From Deltaproteobacteria bacterium (lineage in GTDB: Bacteria; Desulfobacterota; Desulfarculia; Adiutricales; Adiutricaceae): 64,000 nt of DNA. How positions within the stretch are numbered: the stretch's first letter is position 1; the number at the start of each line of letters is the position of its first letter. The stretch lies in NCBI GenBank assembly GCA_031264185.1, contig JAISEL010000083.1:1-64000 (forward strand). The letters are read 5' to 3'. This document shows positions 46,564-56,144 of this stretch, piece by piece. Made by a program: the position numbers and the translations under genes. The notes beneath the pieces were generated by a model. It had not been told where the DNA came from, searched no databases, and was given only the letters and a program-made list of their open reading frames with translations.

Positions 46564-47118
46564 GTTAATGTGACAAATTATATATAATAATATATAAATT
46601 TAGTTCAATAAAAATTTTTGTCCAGAAAATAGTTTTTGTTGCTAAATAGTTTTATTTAAAGTCTTTTAATTATCTTTTTAGTTTATTATACAAAATTAAT
46701 TTTAACAAATACTATAATAATACTTTATAATAGCTTTTCCATCCAAAAACCGCCAATTTTAGCTTTAACTGTTTCTTGAAGCCAAAAGGCTTATTTTCTG
46801 GCGGACAAAACATTTTTTGCCAAAAAATTTTAAATCTTCCGGTGAGTGAAATATTTCTGTCCTTTTTCCCCTCATTATCAACCTGTCATAATTGGAACGG
46901 CCCAGTTTTTTTTCTTAGCTGCTTCCGGGGCGCTGAATATTCATCAGCGAATCTAAATTGACCGCTATCCTCTGTGAAAAAAATTGGGTCTCCAATTACT
47001 TCGGCAAAATTAGAATTGCTGTTTAGATTTGAGCCGAATTAATCATTTTCACGGACCTGTGATATAATTATCCGGATGAGGTTATTACAGTAATAGGGGA
47101 TAATCCGGGTTATAATAT
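46564..47118. other. AT-rich intergenic region before the Hpt gene
   Basis: No gene is recognised. A stretch at 46996-47084 has the length and partly the ends of the 89-bp elements, but lacks proper TA flanks and convincing repeats, so I do not annotate it. Confidence 0.35.
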
Positions 47119-47931
47119 ATGAGTAATGACATTCTGGAAGAATTCATCTTTGATTCCCGCGAACATCTGGCCAATGCCGACACTCAGCTTCTGGCTCTGG
47201 AAAAAGCCCCCCATTCTTTGGACGACTTAAACGCCCTCATGGGTACCCTCCACACCATCAAAGGCAACAGCGGCTTCGTTAATCTCAAAAATCTATATAA
47301 TCTTCTCCATGCTTCCGAAACTCTCCTTCAGACCGTCCGGGAGACACCGGACCATTTTTGTCCGCCTTCGGTCATAGAGCAGCTTTTCCAGGTTCTGGAT
47401 ACGGCCGAGTGCATCATGGACCGCCTGGAGAGCGGAGAGAGCGATGAGGTCGATTGGCTGTCGGCTTTGAATCAGGCTTTAAAAGAGGCCGAGGCGGCTT
47501 TAGAGGCCGGAACTTCGGCCGAGTCGGCTTCGGAGGTCGGATCTGCCACCGGGGCCGAAAGTCCGGCTGACGAAATCAGGACCGTACGGCCTGAAGGCTC
47601 GCCCTCCCCGGCGGCCATAGGTCCGGTGGTGATTTTGGGCAACGGCCAGCTGGCTGAAGAAGGCCTGAGTTTTTTGGACTCCTGTCAGGCCGCCAGGGAA
47701 TTAGGGCAGACAGGTCTGGTTTTGGATTTAACTGAGCTCAGTCAGTTTTCCAGTGAGGAGATGGATCTTTTATTGGCTGTCCAAAAGGCTTACGGCTCGG
47801 AACTGGCCGTGGTTCTGGATCAGGACGTCCAGACGGATTTTTACCGGGTCCTGACGGTTTTGGGGCTGGACAATCTTTTTCGGCTTTATCCAGACCGCGA
47901 GACTGCTCTGGCTTCTTTGGGGGGCGGTTAG
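47119..47931 (+). CDS. Hpt-STAS two-domain phosphorelay protein
   Basis: 270 residues. Residues ~1-115 form a histidine phosphotransfer (Hpt) domain with the phospho-acceptor motif LHTIKGNSGF (H45). Residues ~120-170 are an Ala/Glu/Pro-rich linker. Residues ~172-268 look like a STAS domain (GNGQLAEEGLSFLDSCQAAR, then LVLDLTELSQFSSEEMDLLL, and LDNLFRLYPDRETALASL). The usual STAS serine motif DSSG is replaced by QFSSEE. It probably receives phosphate from a histidine kinase and passes a state to an anti-sigma or partner-switch protein. No kinase is adjacent. The next gene starts after a terminator. The domain pair is uncommon to my knowledge. Confidence 0.78.
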   Translation: MSNDILEEFIFDSREHLANADTQLLALEKAPHSLDDLNALMGTLHTIKGNSGFVNLKNLYNLLHASETLLQTVRETPDHFCPPSVIEQLFQVLDTAECIMDRLESGESDEVDWLSALNQALKEAEAALEAGTSAESASEVGSATGAESPADEIRTVRPEGSPSPAAIGPVVILGNGQLAEEGLSFLDSCQAARELGQTGLVLDLTELSQFSSEEMDLLLAVQKAYGSELAVVLDQDVQTDFYRVLTVLGLDNLFRLYPDRETALASLGGG

Positions 47932-48010
47932 AGCTTTGGCTGGTTTTTGGGGTTTGTAGTATAAGTCCATCTATTTGGTCTTAGCTTTTGGTCTGTTCGG
48001 CCAAGAATAT

Positions 48011-48033
48011 AAACCGGCCCGCTGCCGGTTTTT
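48011..48033 (+). terminator. Rho-independent terminator after the Hpt-STAS gene
   Basis: Perfect 8-bp stem AAACCGGC (48011-48018) / GCCGGTTT (48024-48031) with a 5-base loop and a T-run. It separates the Hpt-STAS gene from the nucleotide-sugar operon. Confidence 0.65.
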
Positions 48034-48049
48034 GTAAGGCGATTGTATT

Positions 48050-49672
48050 ATGGCGGAAATAATCCACCGGCCTGGGGTGGCCGTAATCGGCACCGGCTAT
48101 TGGGGCCGGAATCTGGTGCGCAATTTTTATCAGCTGGGGGCTCTTTTGGCCGTAGCCGACTCCAACCGGGACATTCTTCAGAGAATCTGCCGGGAGTATC
48201 CAGGCATTCGCGGAGCCGAGAGCTTAGAAGAGGTTTTAAAAGATCCGGACATAAGGGGAGTTGTTCTGGCCACTCCGCCCCGGCTCCACGCCGAACAAAC
48301 TTTAATGGCCTTAAAAGCCGGCAAAGACGTGCTGGTGGAAAAGCCTCTGGCTTTAAACCTTGAGGACGGCAAACGGATGGTCCGTCTGGCTGAGGAAAAG
48401 CAGGCCATTTTAATGGTCGATCACATACTGAACCGCCACCCGGCGGTCATCAGGCTGAAAGAAATTATTAATACCGGCGATCTGGGCCGGATCTGCCATG
48501 TCTACTCCAGACGCCTTAATTTCGGTCGCATCAGGCGGGAAGGCAAGGCTCTGTGGGATTTGGCCCCCCATGATATCAGCCTGATCATGAATTTACTTGG
48601 CACTCTGCCGGTGTCCGTCCAGGCTTTCGGAGGCAGCTATCTGACTCCCGGCACTCAGGATGTGGCCGACGCGGATCTGGTTTTTCCCATGGGCATTAAG
48701 GCCCATATCTCGGTTTCCTGGCTTAATCCTTTTAAGGAGCAGCGCCTGGTTTTAGTGGGCTTGGACAAAATGGCCGTATTTGAGGATACGGCTCCCTGGC
48801 CGGAAAAGCTGATCTTATATTCCTACCGCCTAAAATGGCGGGGCTTAGAGCCTGAGGTGGAAAAAGCCGAACCGGAAAGAGTTCATTTAACAGAAAAAGA
48901 GCCCTTGAAAGAGCAGTGTTTGGCTTTTTTGGCGGCCATAGAGACCAGGATTCCGCCCACAGACTCCAGCGGAATGGAAGGGCTGCAGGTTCTGGCCGTG
49001 CTGACGGCTATGGACAGCTCCTTGGAAGAATCCAGGGCCCAGCTGATGAAATTGGATGATCCGGTCGGGGATTTTTTAACCAAAAAGATAGAGGCCGGTA
49101 CGGATTATACGGCTCACCCCACAGCGGTAGTGGATTCCGACGTCGTTGTCGGCCCTGGCACCCGGATTTGGCATTTTTCCCATGTCCTCCAGGGTTCTCT
49201 TGTCGGTCCGGAGTGCAATATCGGCCAGAACGTGGTCATAGGACCCCGGGTAAGAATCGGCCGGGGCTGCAAGATTCAGAACAATGTCTCCATTTACGAA
49301 GGGGTTGAACTGGAAGACGATGTCTTCTGCGGACCAAGCATTGTTTTTACCAATGTCTTTAACCCCAGGGCGTTTATCCGGCGGATGAGCGAGATGCGGC
49401 CTACTCTGGTCAGAAGAGGCGCCACCATCGGGGCCAACGCCACCGTTGTCTGCGGCCACACTTTAGGCGAATACTGCTTAATCGGGGCCGGGGCGGTCGT
49501 AACTTCGGACGTCCCGCCGTACGCATTAATGATGGGTGTTCCGGCCAGAAGGACAGGGTGGATTTGCCGCTGCGGAGAGAAACTGGGCCTGGATTTAAAA
49601 TGCCAGGTCTGCGGTTTGGAATACCGGGAAACAGGCTTTGGTCTGGAAATTAAGGGTGAAATGGAGGTCTAG
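48050..49672 (+). CDS. Fused nucleotide-sugar 3-dehydrogenase and N-acetyltransferase (WlbA-WlbB-like)
   Basis: 540 residues. Residues ~1-335 form a Gfo/Idh/MocA dehydrogenase: Rossmann loop GTGYWGRN (14-21), the EKP motif (97-99), and the DLAPHDISLIMNLLG region with the catalytic His at 174. Residues ~352-505 form a left-handed beta-helix acetyltransferase (VGPGTRIWHFSHVLQGSLVG, then ECNIGQNVVIGPRVRIG and IGANATVVCGHTLGEY). The C-terminus carries a zinc-ribbon-like C-x-C ... C-x2-C. In the WlbA/B or WbpB/D route, the 3-keto sugar from the dehydrogenase is aminated by the next gene's product, then acetylated. The fusion joins the first and last of these steps. It heads a three-gene operon. 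Confidence 0.9.
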   Translation: MAEIIHRPGVAVIGTGYWGRNLVRNFYQLGALLAVADSNRDILQRICREYPGIRGAESLEEVLKDPDIRGVVLATPPRLHAEQTLMALKAGKDVLVEKPLALNLEDGKRMVRLAEEKQAILMVDHILNRHPAVIRLKEIINTGDLGRICHVYSRRLNFGRIRREGKALWDLAPHDISLIMNLLGTLPVSVQAFGGSYLTPGTQDVADADLVFPMGIKAHISVSWLNPFKEQRLVLVGLDKMAVFEDTAPWPEKLILYSYRLKWRGLEPEVEKAEPERVHLTEKEPLKEQCLAFLAAIETRIPPTDSSGMEGLQVLAVLTAMDSSLEESRAQLMKLDDPVGDFLTKKIEAGTDYTAHPTAVVDSDVVVGPGTRIWHFSHVLQGSLVGPECNIGQNVVIGPRVRIGRGCKIQNNVSIYEGVELEDDVFCGPSIVFTNVFNPRAFIRRMSEMRPTLVRRGATIGANATVVCGHTLGEYCLIGAGAVVTSDVPPYALMMGVPARRTGWICRCGEKLGLDLKCQVCGLEYRETGFGLEIKGEMEV

Positions 49673-50812
49673 ATGGAAGCCATACCGTTTATTGATCTGA
49701 AAAAGCAGTTTTTATTATTAAAGCCTCAAATGGAGAAGGTCTTGCTGGATGTGGCCGCCGGCAGCCATTATATAGGGGGATCGGAAGTAGGGCAGCTGGA
49801 AAAAGTTCTGGCCGAGTATGTGGGGGTGGCCGAGTGCATAGGTTGCGCCAATGGTACTGACGCCCTGACTCTGCCTCTGCTGGCCTGGGGTATAGGTCCG
49901 GGGGAGGCTGTTTTCTGTCCCAGTTTTACCTTTATCGCCACTGCCGAAGTGGTGGCTTTAAGGGGAGCTGTTCCGGTGTTTGTGGATATTGATCCCCGGA
50001 CATTTAATATGTGCCCAGTTGACCTGGAAAATAAAATAGAGGCCGTAAAAAAACAGGGCCGCTTAAAACCCAGGGCTGTCATTCCGGTCGATCTTTTCGG
50101 GCTCCCGGCTGATTTTAAGAGTATTAATGAAATAGCCCGGAAGCACGATCTTCTGGTTTTAGAAGACGCGGCTCAGGGTTTTGGGGGAGAAATCGACGGA
50201 CAGAAAGCCGCCTCTTTTTCAGGAGTCGGGGCCACCAGTTTTTTCCCGGCCAAACCTTTAGGCTCCTACGGGGATGGCGGGGCGATCATGACCTCGGACA
50301 AAAGCCTGGCCGAAGTCTTAAGGAGTTTGCGGGGCCATGGGACCGGGCAGAGTAAATACGAGCATATCCGTCTGGGCGTCAATTCCCGTTTGGATACATT
50401 GCAGGCTGCTGTTTTACTGGTTAAGTTTTCCGTCTTTCCCCAGGAAATAAAAGCCCGCCGTAAAGTGGCCGAAGCCTATTCCGAGCGCCTTTCGCCGTAT
50501 GTTTCAGTTCCGGAAGTTCCTGCCGGTTACGGGTCTTCCTGGGCTCAATATACGGTCAGAGTCCCGGCCGGCAAGAGGGATACTCTGATAAAGCACTTAA
50601 AAGAGCAGGGGATTCCGTCCAACATTTACTATCCCCTGGGGCTGCACCTGCAACCGGCTTTTGCCTCCTATCCGGGCCTGGGCAATTGTCCGGAAACGGA
50701 GAAAGCCTGCCGTGAAGTCCTGTCGTTACCCATGCATCCTTATTTAGACGAGCCGACTTTGGACCGGATTGCCGAAGCCCTTATCAGCGGACTGACAACG
50801 GAGGACCTTTGA
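49673..50812 (+). CDS. DegT/DnrJ/EryC1/StrS-family sugar aminotransferase (WlbC/WbpE-like)
   Basis: 379 residues. A PLP enzyme that aminates the 3-keto sugar nucleotide. Landmarks: the N-terminal [39 protein letters not shown] (cofactor-binding Asp), and the PLP lysine K194 in [15 protein letters not shown]. The C-terminus holds [13 protein letters not shown]. The first codon follows the previous stop directly (the TAG and ATG share an edge). It sits between a WlbA/B fusion and a UDP-sugar dehydrogenase, which points to a UDP-2,3-diacetamido-2,3-dideoxy-glucuronate-type product. Confidence 0.92.
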   Translation: MEAIPFIDLKKQFLLLKPQMEKVLLDVAAGSHYIGGSEVGQLEKVLAEYVGVAECIGCANGTDALTLPLLAWGIGPGEAVFCPSFTFIATAEVVALRGAVPVFVDIDPRTFNMCPVDLENKIEAVKKQGRLKPRAVIPVDLFGLPADFKSINEIARKHDLLVLEDAAQGFGGEIDGQKAASFSGVGATSFFPAKPLGSYGDGGAIMTSDKSLAEVLRSLRGHGTGQSKYEHIRLGVNSRLDTLQAAVLLVKFSVFPQEIKARRKVAEAYSERLSPYVSVPEVPAGYGSSWAQYTVRVPAGKRDTLIKHLKEQGIPSNIYYPLGLHLQPAFASYPGLGNCPETEKACREVLSLPMHPYLDEPTLDRIAEALISGLTTEDL

Positions 50813-52119
50813 TGTCTGAGCACGAAACGAAACTGGTGAAAAAAATTGCTGACCAAAAAGCCGTTGTCGCCATAGTCGGTTTAGGCTACGTGGGTTTGCC
50901 CCTGGCTTTGTCTTTTGCCGAGGCTGGTTTTCAGGTTCTTGGGTTGGATGTTGACGGGGAGAAAGTTAAAAAGATTGCTCAGAGAGAATCTTACATAGGG
51001 CATATTAAATCAGCTCGTCTGAAAGCTGCGGGCAGTCTGTTTTCGGCCTCAACCGACTTTACTTTGGCCAACGAGGCCGATGCCATTCTGATCTGCGTCC
51101 CGACCCCCTTAACCAAGTACCGGGAACCTGATCTGTCCTTTGTCGAGGGCACCTTAAGGTCTCTTTTACCCCACTTAAGGGTTGGCCAGCTTTTGTGTCT
51201 GGAGAGCACTACTTACCCGGGCACAACGGACGAGGTATTAAGGCCGCCCATTGAGGCTAAGGGGCTGACTGTGGGTCAGGATTTTTTCCTGGTGTTTTCC
51301 CCCGAAAGGGAAGATCCGGCTAACCCCGACTTTACGACCAGGACCATTCCCAAAGTATTAGGCGGTACGACGGCGGCCTGCACCCGGGTCGGCCGGGCCT
51401 TATATGGTCAGGTCATTGAGCAGGTCGTGCCGGTTAGTTCCACCCAGGCGGCCGAATTGACAAAATTATTGGAAAATATCTACCGGGCAGTCAATATCGG
51501 TCTGGTCAATGAACTGAAAGTTGTGGCCGACAGCATGGGCCTTGATATCCACGAAGTCATTCGGGCCGCCGCCACCAAGCCTTTCGGCTTTACCCCTTTT
51601 TATCCCGGTCCCGGCCTGGGCGGTCACTGTATTCCCATTGATCCTTTCTATCTGACCTGGAAAGCCAGAGCTTACGGCCATCATACCCGTTTTATTGAAT
51701 TGGCCGGCGACGTCAACTGCCGTATGCCCGAGTATGTGGTCGAAAAGCTGTCCCGTGGCTTGAACCTCCGCAATAAACCCTTAAAAGGCTCGAAGGTCCT
51801 CCTTTTAGGCATGGCTTACAAAAAAAATGTCGAGGATATGCGGGAGTCGCCGTCTTTGGAGATCTTACGGCTTTTAAACGAGGCCGGTTCCCTGGTGGAG
51901 TACAGCGATCCCCACATTCCGGTCCTGCCGCAAACGAGGCGCTCAAGATTTGAACTTAAAAGTGTGCCATTAAATCCGGAAACGCTCCAGAGTTATGACG
52001 CAGTCGTCCTTTTGACCGATCATGATTTATTTAACCATGACATGATTTTAAAGCACTCCCCTCTGTTGGTTGATACCAGGGGCGTCTTTCAGAGCGGTCC
52101 CACAGTCATTAAGGCCTGA
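50812..52119 (+). CDS. UDP-N-acetyl-sugar 6-dehydrogenase (WbpA-like)
   Basis: About 435 residues. I use the ATG at 50812, which overlaps the aminotransferase stop (TGATG) and has GGAGG upstream. NAD-dependent four-electron oxidation of the sugar C6 to uronic acid. Rossmann motif [11 protein letters not shown] near residue 22. The catalytic cysteine is in [13 protein letters not shown] (~C273). The C-terminal UDP-binding domain has [17 protein letters not shown]. The family can use UDP-GlcNAc, UDP-ManNAc or UDP-Glc; its neighbours favour UDP-GlcNAc. The 2-epimerase and glycosyltransferases of the pathway are not in the window. Confidence 0.92.
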   Translation: MSEHETKLVKKIADQKAVVAIVGLGYVGLPLALSFAEAGFQVLGLDVDGEKVKKIAQRESYIGHIKSARLKAAGSLFSASTDFTLANEADAILICVPTPLTKYREPDLSFVEGTLRSLLPHLRVGQLLCLESTTYPGTTDEVLRPPIEAKGLTVGQDFFLVFSPEREDPANPDFTTRTIPKVLGGTTAACTRVGRALYGQVIEQVVPVSSTQAAELTKLLENIYRAVNIGLVNELKVVADSMGLDIHEVIRAAATKPFGFTPFYPGPGLGGHCIPIDPFYLTWKARAYGHHTRFIELAGDVNCRMPEYVVEKLSRGLNLRNKPLKGSKVLLLGMAYKKNVEDMRESPSLEILRLLNEAGSLVEYSDPHIPVLPQTRRSRFELKSVPLNPETLQSYDAVVLLTDHDLFNHDMILKHSPLLVDTRGVFQSGPTVIKA

Positions 52120-52311
52120 AATTTCTTCTTGATTTTTTTGGCCTGCCGTGATAACTGGAAGTTATATGAAATTATTTTATGTATATTTTTGGCCAATAGG
52201 CCGAGGGGATTTTTTTGTCCCTGGAACCAAGACATTTTTTAATTATTAATGTTTTGGCTTTGAGCTGAGAGCCAGTTTTTTCCGGCCCTGCCGACTATGC
52301 AAGGAGGTCAT
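52120..52311. other. Spacer before transketolase
   Basis: 190 bp, T-rich, with two runs of T and a GGCC ... GGCC palindrome near 52194. It may contain a terminator for the nucleotide-sugar operon. No promoter could be placed with confidence. Confidence 0.35.
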
Positions 52312-54309
52312 ATGTCAACCTCGGTCTACAACCGCAAGGATCGGGCTTCGGTCGATACCTTAAGGCTTCTGGCCGTAGACATGGTGGAAGCCGCCAGGAG
52401 CGGTCACCCGGGGTTGCCGTTGGGAGCCTCGCCTTTGGTTTATGTCTTATGGACTCGTTTTTTGAAGCACGATCCCGGGTGTCCTAAGTGGCCCAACCGG
52501 GACCGCTTTGTCCTGTCACCCGGCCACGGCTCGGCTTTGCTGTACGCCCTTCTCCATCTGGTCGGCTACGATATCTCCATGGATGAACTTAAAAGATTCC
52601 GTCAGTTCGGCAGTATAACTTCCGGTCATCCCGAGTACGGCCTGACTCCGGGAGTGGAAGTTTCAACCGGGCCACTGGGTCACGGTATGGCCATGGGCGT
52701 GGGTTTAGCTATGGCCGAAAGGTATATGGGGGCCCGGTTTAACCGTCCGGATGCAACTCTTTTTGACCATTACACTTACGGGCTGGTTTCGGACGGGGAT
52801 CTTATGGAAGGGGTGACCTCGGAAGCCGCCTCCCTGGCCGGCACTCAGTGTCTGGGCAAACTCATTTATTTATACGATGACAACCATATGACCATTGAGG
52901 GCAGTACGGATTTGGCCTTTTCCGAAGATGTCCGGGCCAGGTTTTTAGCTTACAGCTGGCAGGTTATTGTGGTCTCCGACGGCAATGATCTGGCCAGTAT
53001 CCATTTGGCTATCGAAAATGCCCGGGCTAATACGGAAAAGCCTTCTTTAATAATGTGCCGGACGAAACTTGGGGCGGGCAGTCCTCGGGAAAATACCTCG
53101 CGGGCTCACGGTGAGCCGCTGGGGCCCGAGGCTCTGGCTAAAACCAGGGAATTTTACGGCTATGGTGATAAGCCTCCTTTCTTTATTGACGACCGGGTAC
53201 TCCGTAACTTCCGGGACCGCACCAAAGTCCACGAGACGGCCAGGCTTGAATGGTATGAACACTTTTCCGGCTATGCGACTTCTTACCCGGCCGAATATAA
53301 AGAATTAACCCGCCGGTTAGAAGGCCGTTTGCCGGAAATTACGCTGACGGCCGATTTCCCCAAAGACAAAAAAATTGCCACCCGGACAGCCTCTGGGCTT
53401 ATGCTGAACACTATCGCCCGGCAGATGCCGGAACTTTTGGGCGGCAGCGCCGATTTGGGGCCTTCCAATAAAACTGAACTGTTGGATTTCGGTTCATTTC
53501 TGCCCTTTAACCCCGCCGGACGCAATATCCATTTCGGGGTCAGGGAACAGGCGATGGGGGCCATTGTCAACGGTCTGACCGTTTATCAGGGCATCCGCTC
53601 TTTCGGGTCAACGTTTTTTGTTTTTTCCGACTTTATCAGACCTTCGGTCAGACTGGCCTGCCTTATGAACCTGAAAAGTATTTTTATCTTCACCCACGAC
53701 AGTATCGGGGTGGGGGAGGACGGACCGACCCATCAGCCGGTTGAGCAGCTGGCCTCTTTTCGGGTTATGCCCGGTCTGACCGTCATCCGGCCGGCCGACG
53801 CTTATGAGACGGCTGTTTTATGGCCCATAATCTTAGAAATTGACGGTCCCACAGCTCTGGTCTTATCGCGGCAGGATCTGCCTGTTTTGCATCCCGATGA
53901 CTATCCGGCCGTTTTAACCGGACCGGTCAAAGGCGGCTATGTCATATCAGACTGTCCGGGCGAACCGGAAGCCATTATTCTGGCTACAGGTTCGGAAGTC
54001 TGTCTGGCTTTGGAAGTTCAAAAACGTCTTTCGGGTCAGAGAAAAATCCGGGTTGTGTCCCTGCCGTCCTGGGAAATTTTTGAAGCGCAGGATAAATCTT
54101 ACCGCGATGAGGTCTTGCCGCCCAATGTCGGACGGCGTCTGGCTCTGGAGATGGGCTCGTCTTTCGGCTGGGAGAGGTATACAGGCCCCCAGGGTAAGAT
54201 GATTTCCGTGGATATTTTCGGTCATTCAGCGCCGGCCGAGGAACTTATAGCCGAATTCGGCTTTACTCCGGAAAATGCGGAGGCAAAAGTGTTGGAGCTT
54301 TTTGACTGA
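52312..54309 (+). CDS. tkt: Transketolase
   Basis: 665 residues from the ATG at 52312, with a strong AAGGAGG (52301-52307); an in-frame ATG at 52297 lies before that site and is unlikely. Thiamine diphosphate-dependent transfer of C2 units in the pentose phosphate pathway. Landmarks: [11 protein letters not shown] near residue 28, [33 protein letters not shown] (ThDP region), [20 protein letters not shown] (metal site) and [15 protein letters not shown] (the catalytic Glu). The [20 protein letters not shown] motif follows. Full length. Its downstream neighbour nth starts only 4 bp after the stop. Confidence 0.96.
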   Translation: MSTSVYNRKDRASVDTLRLLAVDMVEAARSGHPGLPLGASPLVYVLWTRFLKHDPGCPKWPNRDRFVLSPGHGSALLYALLHLVGYDISMDELKRFRQFGSITSGHPEYGLTPGVEVSTGPLGHGMAMGVGLAMAERYMGARFNRPDATLFDHYTYGLVSDGDLMEGVTSEAASLAGTQCLGKLIYLYDDNHMTIEGSTDLAFSEDVRARFLAYSWQVIVVSDGNDLASIHLAIENARANTEKPSLIMCRTKLGAGSPRENTSRAHGEPLGPEALAKTREFYGYGDKPPFFIDDRVLRNFRDRTKVHETARLEWYEHFSGYATSYPAEYKELTRRLEGRLPEITLTADFPKDKKIATRTASGLMLNTIARQMPELLGGSADLGPSNKTELLDFGSFLPFNPAGRNIHFGVREQAMGAIVNGLTVYQGIRSFGSTFFVFSDFIRPSVRLACLMNLKSIFIFTHDSIGVGEDGPTHQPVEQLASFRVMPGLTVIRPADAYETAVLWPIILEIDGPTALVLSRQDLPVLHPDDYPAVLTGPVKGGYVISDCPGEPEAIILATGSEVCLALEVQKRLSGQRKIRVVSLPSWEIFEAQDKSYRDEVLPPNVGRRLALEMGSSFGWERYTGPQGKMISVDIFGHSAPAEELIAEFGFTPENAEAKVLELFD

Positions 54310-54313
54310 CCTT

Positions 54314-55027
54314 ATGACTGGGAAAAAAATTAAAGAAAAAAAAGTCCGTCCCCTAACCCGGGCCGGTGAAAAGACGCTGTCTTCCGGGGAGGGAGATTTT
54401 AAGCCAAGGCCTCTTCGGGAGATCGCCCGAATTACGGCCTATTTGGCTGAGACGTACCCGGAAGCCAGGTGCGGTCTGGACTTTGAAAACGCTTACCAGT
54501 TATTGACGGCCACTATCCTGTCGGCCCAATGCACTGATCAGATGGTCAACCGGGCTACTCCGGAACTGTTCCGTCTTTTTCCTGACCCGCAGGCCTTGGC
54601 TGCAGCTGAGGCGGAGGAAGTTGAACAATGCGTCAAAAGTTGCGGTTTTTTCAGGCAAAAAGCTAAAAGTATTATTGACTGCGCTCGGACCATAACTGAG
54701 AAATTTGGCGGACAGGTGCCAGGAACTTTGGAGGAGCTGGTAACTTTAAAAGGTGTCGGCCGCAAAACAGCCAATGTGGTTTTGGGCAATGTTTTTGGCA
54801 TCCCCGGTCTGACCGTGGATACTCATGTCAAAAGAATCAGCTTGAGACTGGAACTTACGGCCAGCCAAATTCCCGAGCGGATTGAATCAGATCTTATGGT
54901 TCAGATTCCCCAAAAAGACTGGACCGAATTTTCCCACCGGGTCATTGCCCACGGCCGGACCCTGTGTCTGGCCCGCAAACCTCTTTGCGGACTGTGTACG
55001 CTCAGTCTTTGCCGGGCCAGAACTTAA
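54314..55027 (+). CDS. nth: Endonuclease III
   Basis: 237 residues from the ATG at 54314. DNA glycosylase/AP lyase for oxidised pyrimidines. Landmarks: LLTATILSAQCTDQMVN, the helix-hairpin-helix LKGVGRKTANVVLGN with the catalytic Lys, and VDTHVKRISLRL with the catalytic Asp. The C-terminal iron-sulfur motif reads C-x6-C-x2-C-x4-C (CLARKPLCGLCTLSLC); the usual last gap is five residues, here four. The basic N-terminal extension of about 40 residues (KKIKEKKVRPLTRAGEK) is longer than in E. coli. Likely co-transcribed with transketolase. Confidence 0.92.
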   Translation: MTGKKIKEKKVRPLTRAGEKTLSSGEGDFKPRPLREIARITAYLAETYPEARCGLDFENAYQLLTATILSAQCTDQMVNRATPELFRLFPDPQALAAAEAEEVEQCVKSCGFFRQKAKSIIDCARTITEKFGGQVPGTLEELVTLKGVGRKTANVVLGNVFGIPGLTVDTHVKRISLRLELTASQIPERIESDLMVQIPQKDWTEFSHRVIAHGRTLCLARKPLCGLCTLSLCRART

Positions 55028-55065
55028 TTTGCCTGAATTATCTTCTTTCGGCCCGGTTAATGTTT

Positions 55066-55284
55066 TTAAGCTACCGTGATCTGGACGGCTGCATCGGCGG
55101 CCAGACTGATGCGGGCTTCGCCGACGGCCACTAAGACCCCGCCTTTACTTTTGGTAATGAGTTTGATTTCCGCTCCCGGAAAAATACCCATTGATTCCAG
55201 ACGATGCCTTTCAACGTCCTGACCTCCAATAGCCAGTACAAATGTTGGCTGACCGACTTTATATTCCGGTAATCTCGATCCCAT
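55066..55284 (-). CDS. feoA: FeoA-domain protein
   Basis: 72 residues of the FeoA SH3-like fold: LPEYKVGQPTFVLAIGGQD, HRLESMGIFPGAEIKLITKS and VAVGEARISLAADAA. FeoA helps FeoB-mediated ferrous iron uptake or acts as its regulator. No feoB is adjacent, so it stands alone. Weak Shine-Dalgarno. Confidence 0.88.
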   Translation of the reverse strand: MGSRLPEYKVGQPTFVLAIGGQDVERHRLESMGIFPGAEIKLITKSKGGVLVAVGEARISLAADAAVQITVA

Positions 55285-55818
55285 ACGCCCCCCGCTAAAA
55301 ACCGGTCATCACCGGCTTCCGGAAAACTAATAAAATAACATCAGCGACCTGGTCAGGAGACTGGTTGTCAGTAATTGAATCTGAATTTCAATTATAGTAT
55401 AAACCAAAATTTTAATTCTGAAAAGACTTTTGGTCAGGAAGGTCAATTTTTTTTAAAAGAAAAAAATATTAATAACTGCTAAAAATTAGCCTTTATAGAA
55501 ATTTTTATATTTTTTTAAGGTGAAAACAGAGGAATTTAGACGAAAACAAATTGTGATAAAATTGTTGTATCCCTCAAGATATCTAGAGGACAAGGCCGAT
55601 TCCCGGTCAAAAATGGGGAGAATTCAGGGACATTTTTAATAATTTTAGTTGAAGGATGCGGGGCACGAGAAGTCCATAAACCCGGCCGCCCAGTTTTTTC
55701 CGAGGCAGAAATAGGCAAGTTAGGAAATAACAAAACAAAGGCTCGGAATTTTTTCCAGTTCCAGATGCTCTGAGGTTTTGGTCAGGAATTTGAATTAAGA
55801 TTCGAGACGGTCTGCGTC
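55285..55818. other. Intergenic, no gene recognised
   Basis: AT-rich at 55380-55560. A minus-strand ORF at 55536-55733 has no family resemblance. Confidence 0.4.
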
Positions 55819-56064
55819 TCAGGATTTAAAGACGAAAGAGTCGTCCAGACCGAATTTTTCTTTCAATAGCTTAATGACCTCCGGGGACCTCTTTCTTAAG
55901 TCTTTAAAATTGTCATTAAAATACAGTTCCCCGGTCACCCGATCCAGGCGGCCGATTAGGACTTTTTTGTTGCGGGGGCTTTTAATCTCTTTATCCCAGT
56001 AGGCTTCGACGTAATTGATGTAGGTCCGGCCGTTTTTAGTGTTCTGCAAACTTATGTGAGCCAT
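55819..56064 (-). CDS. Small protein resembling a transposase N-terminus
   Basis: 81 residues: MAHISLQNTKNGRTYINYVE then AYWDKEIKSPRNKKVLIGRL, the kind of N-terminal segment seen before the DDE domain in IS4/IS1634-like transposases, followed by DRVTGELYFNDNF. The rest of a transposase is not downstream, so this is either a stand-alone small gene or a transposase remnant. No strong Shine-Dalgarno is seen. I favour a remnant, without certainty. Confidence 0.45.
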   Translation of the reverse strand: MAHISLQNTKNGRTYINYVEAYWDKEIKSPRNKKVLIGRLDRVTGELYFNDNFKDLRKRSPEVIKLLKEKFGLDDSFVFKS

Positions 56065-56112
56065 GGAAGTCCTTAAAAAACCAAAATTATAATCCGGTTG
56101 GGTTTGTAGTTC

Positions 56113-56136
56113 CCAAGGGGGGAGGGCCTTGGGGAA
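56113..56136. terminator. Hairpin between the di-Mop gene and the small gene
   Basis: Stem CCCAAGG/CCTTGGG in a G-rich context just downstream of the di-Mop stop on the minus strand. No T-run, so its function is uncertain. Confidence 0.35.
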
Positions 56137-56144
56137 AATTAGTT

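Noticed and set aside
46996-47084. Possible decayed 89-bp miniature element before the Hpt gene
   Set aside because: Length and a few end bases fit (TTACTTCGGC, TAACCTCATCC on the complement), but the left flank is not TA and the inverted repeats are poor.
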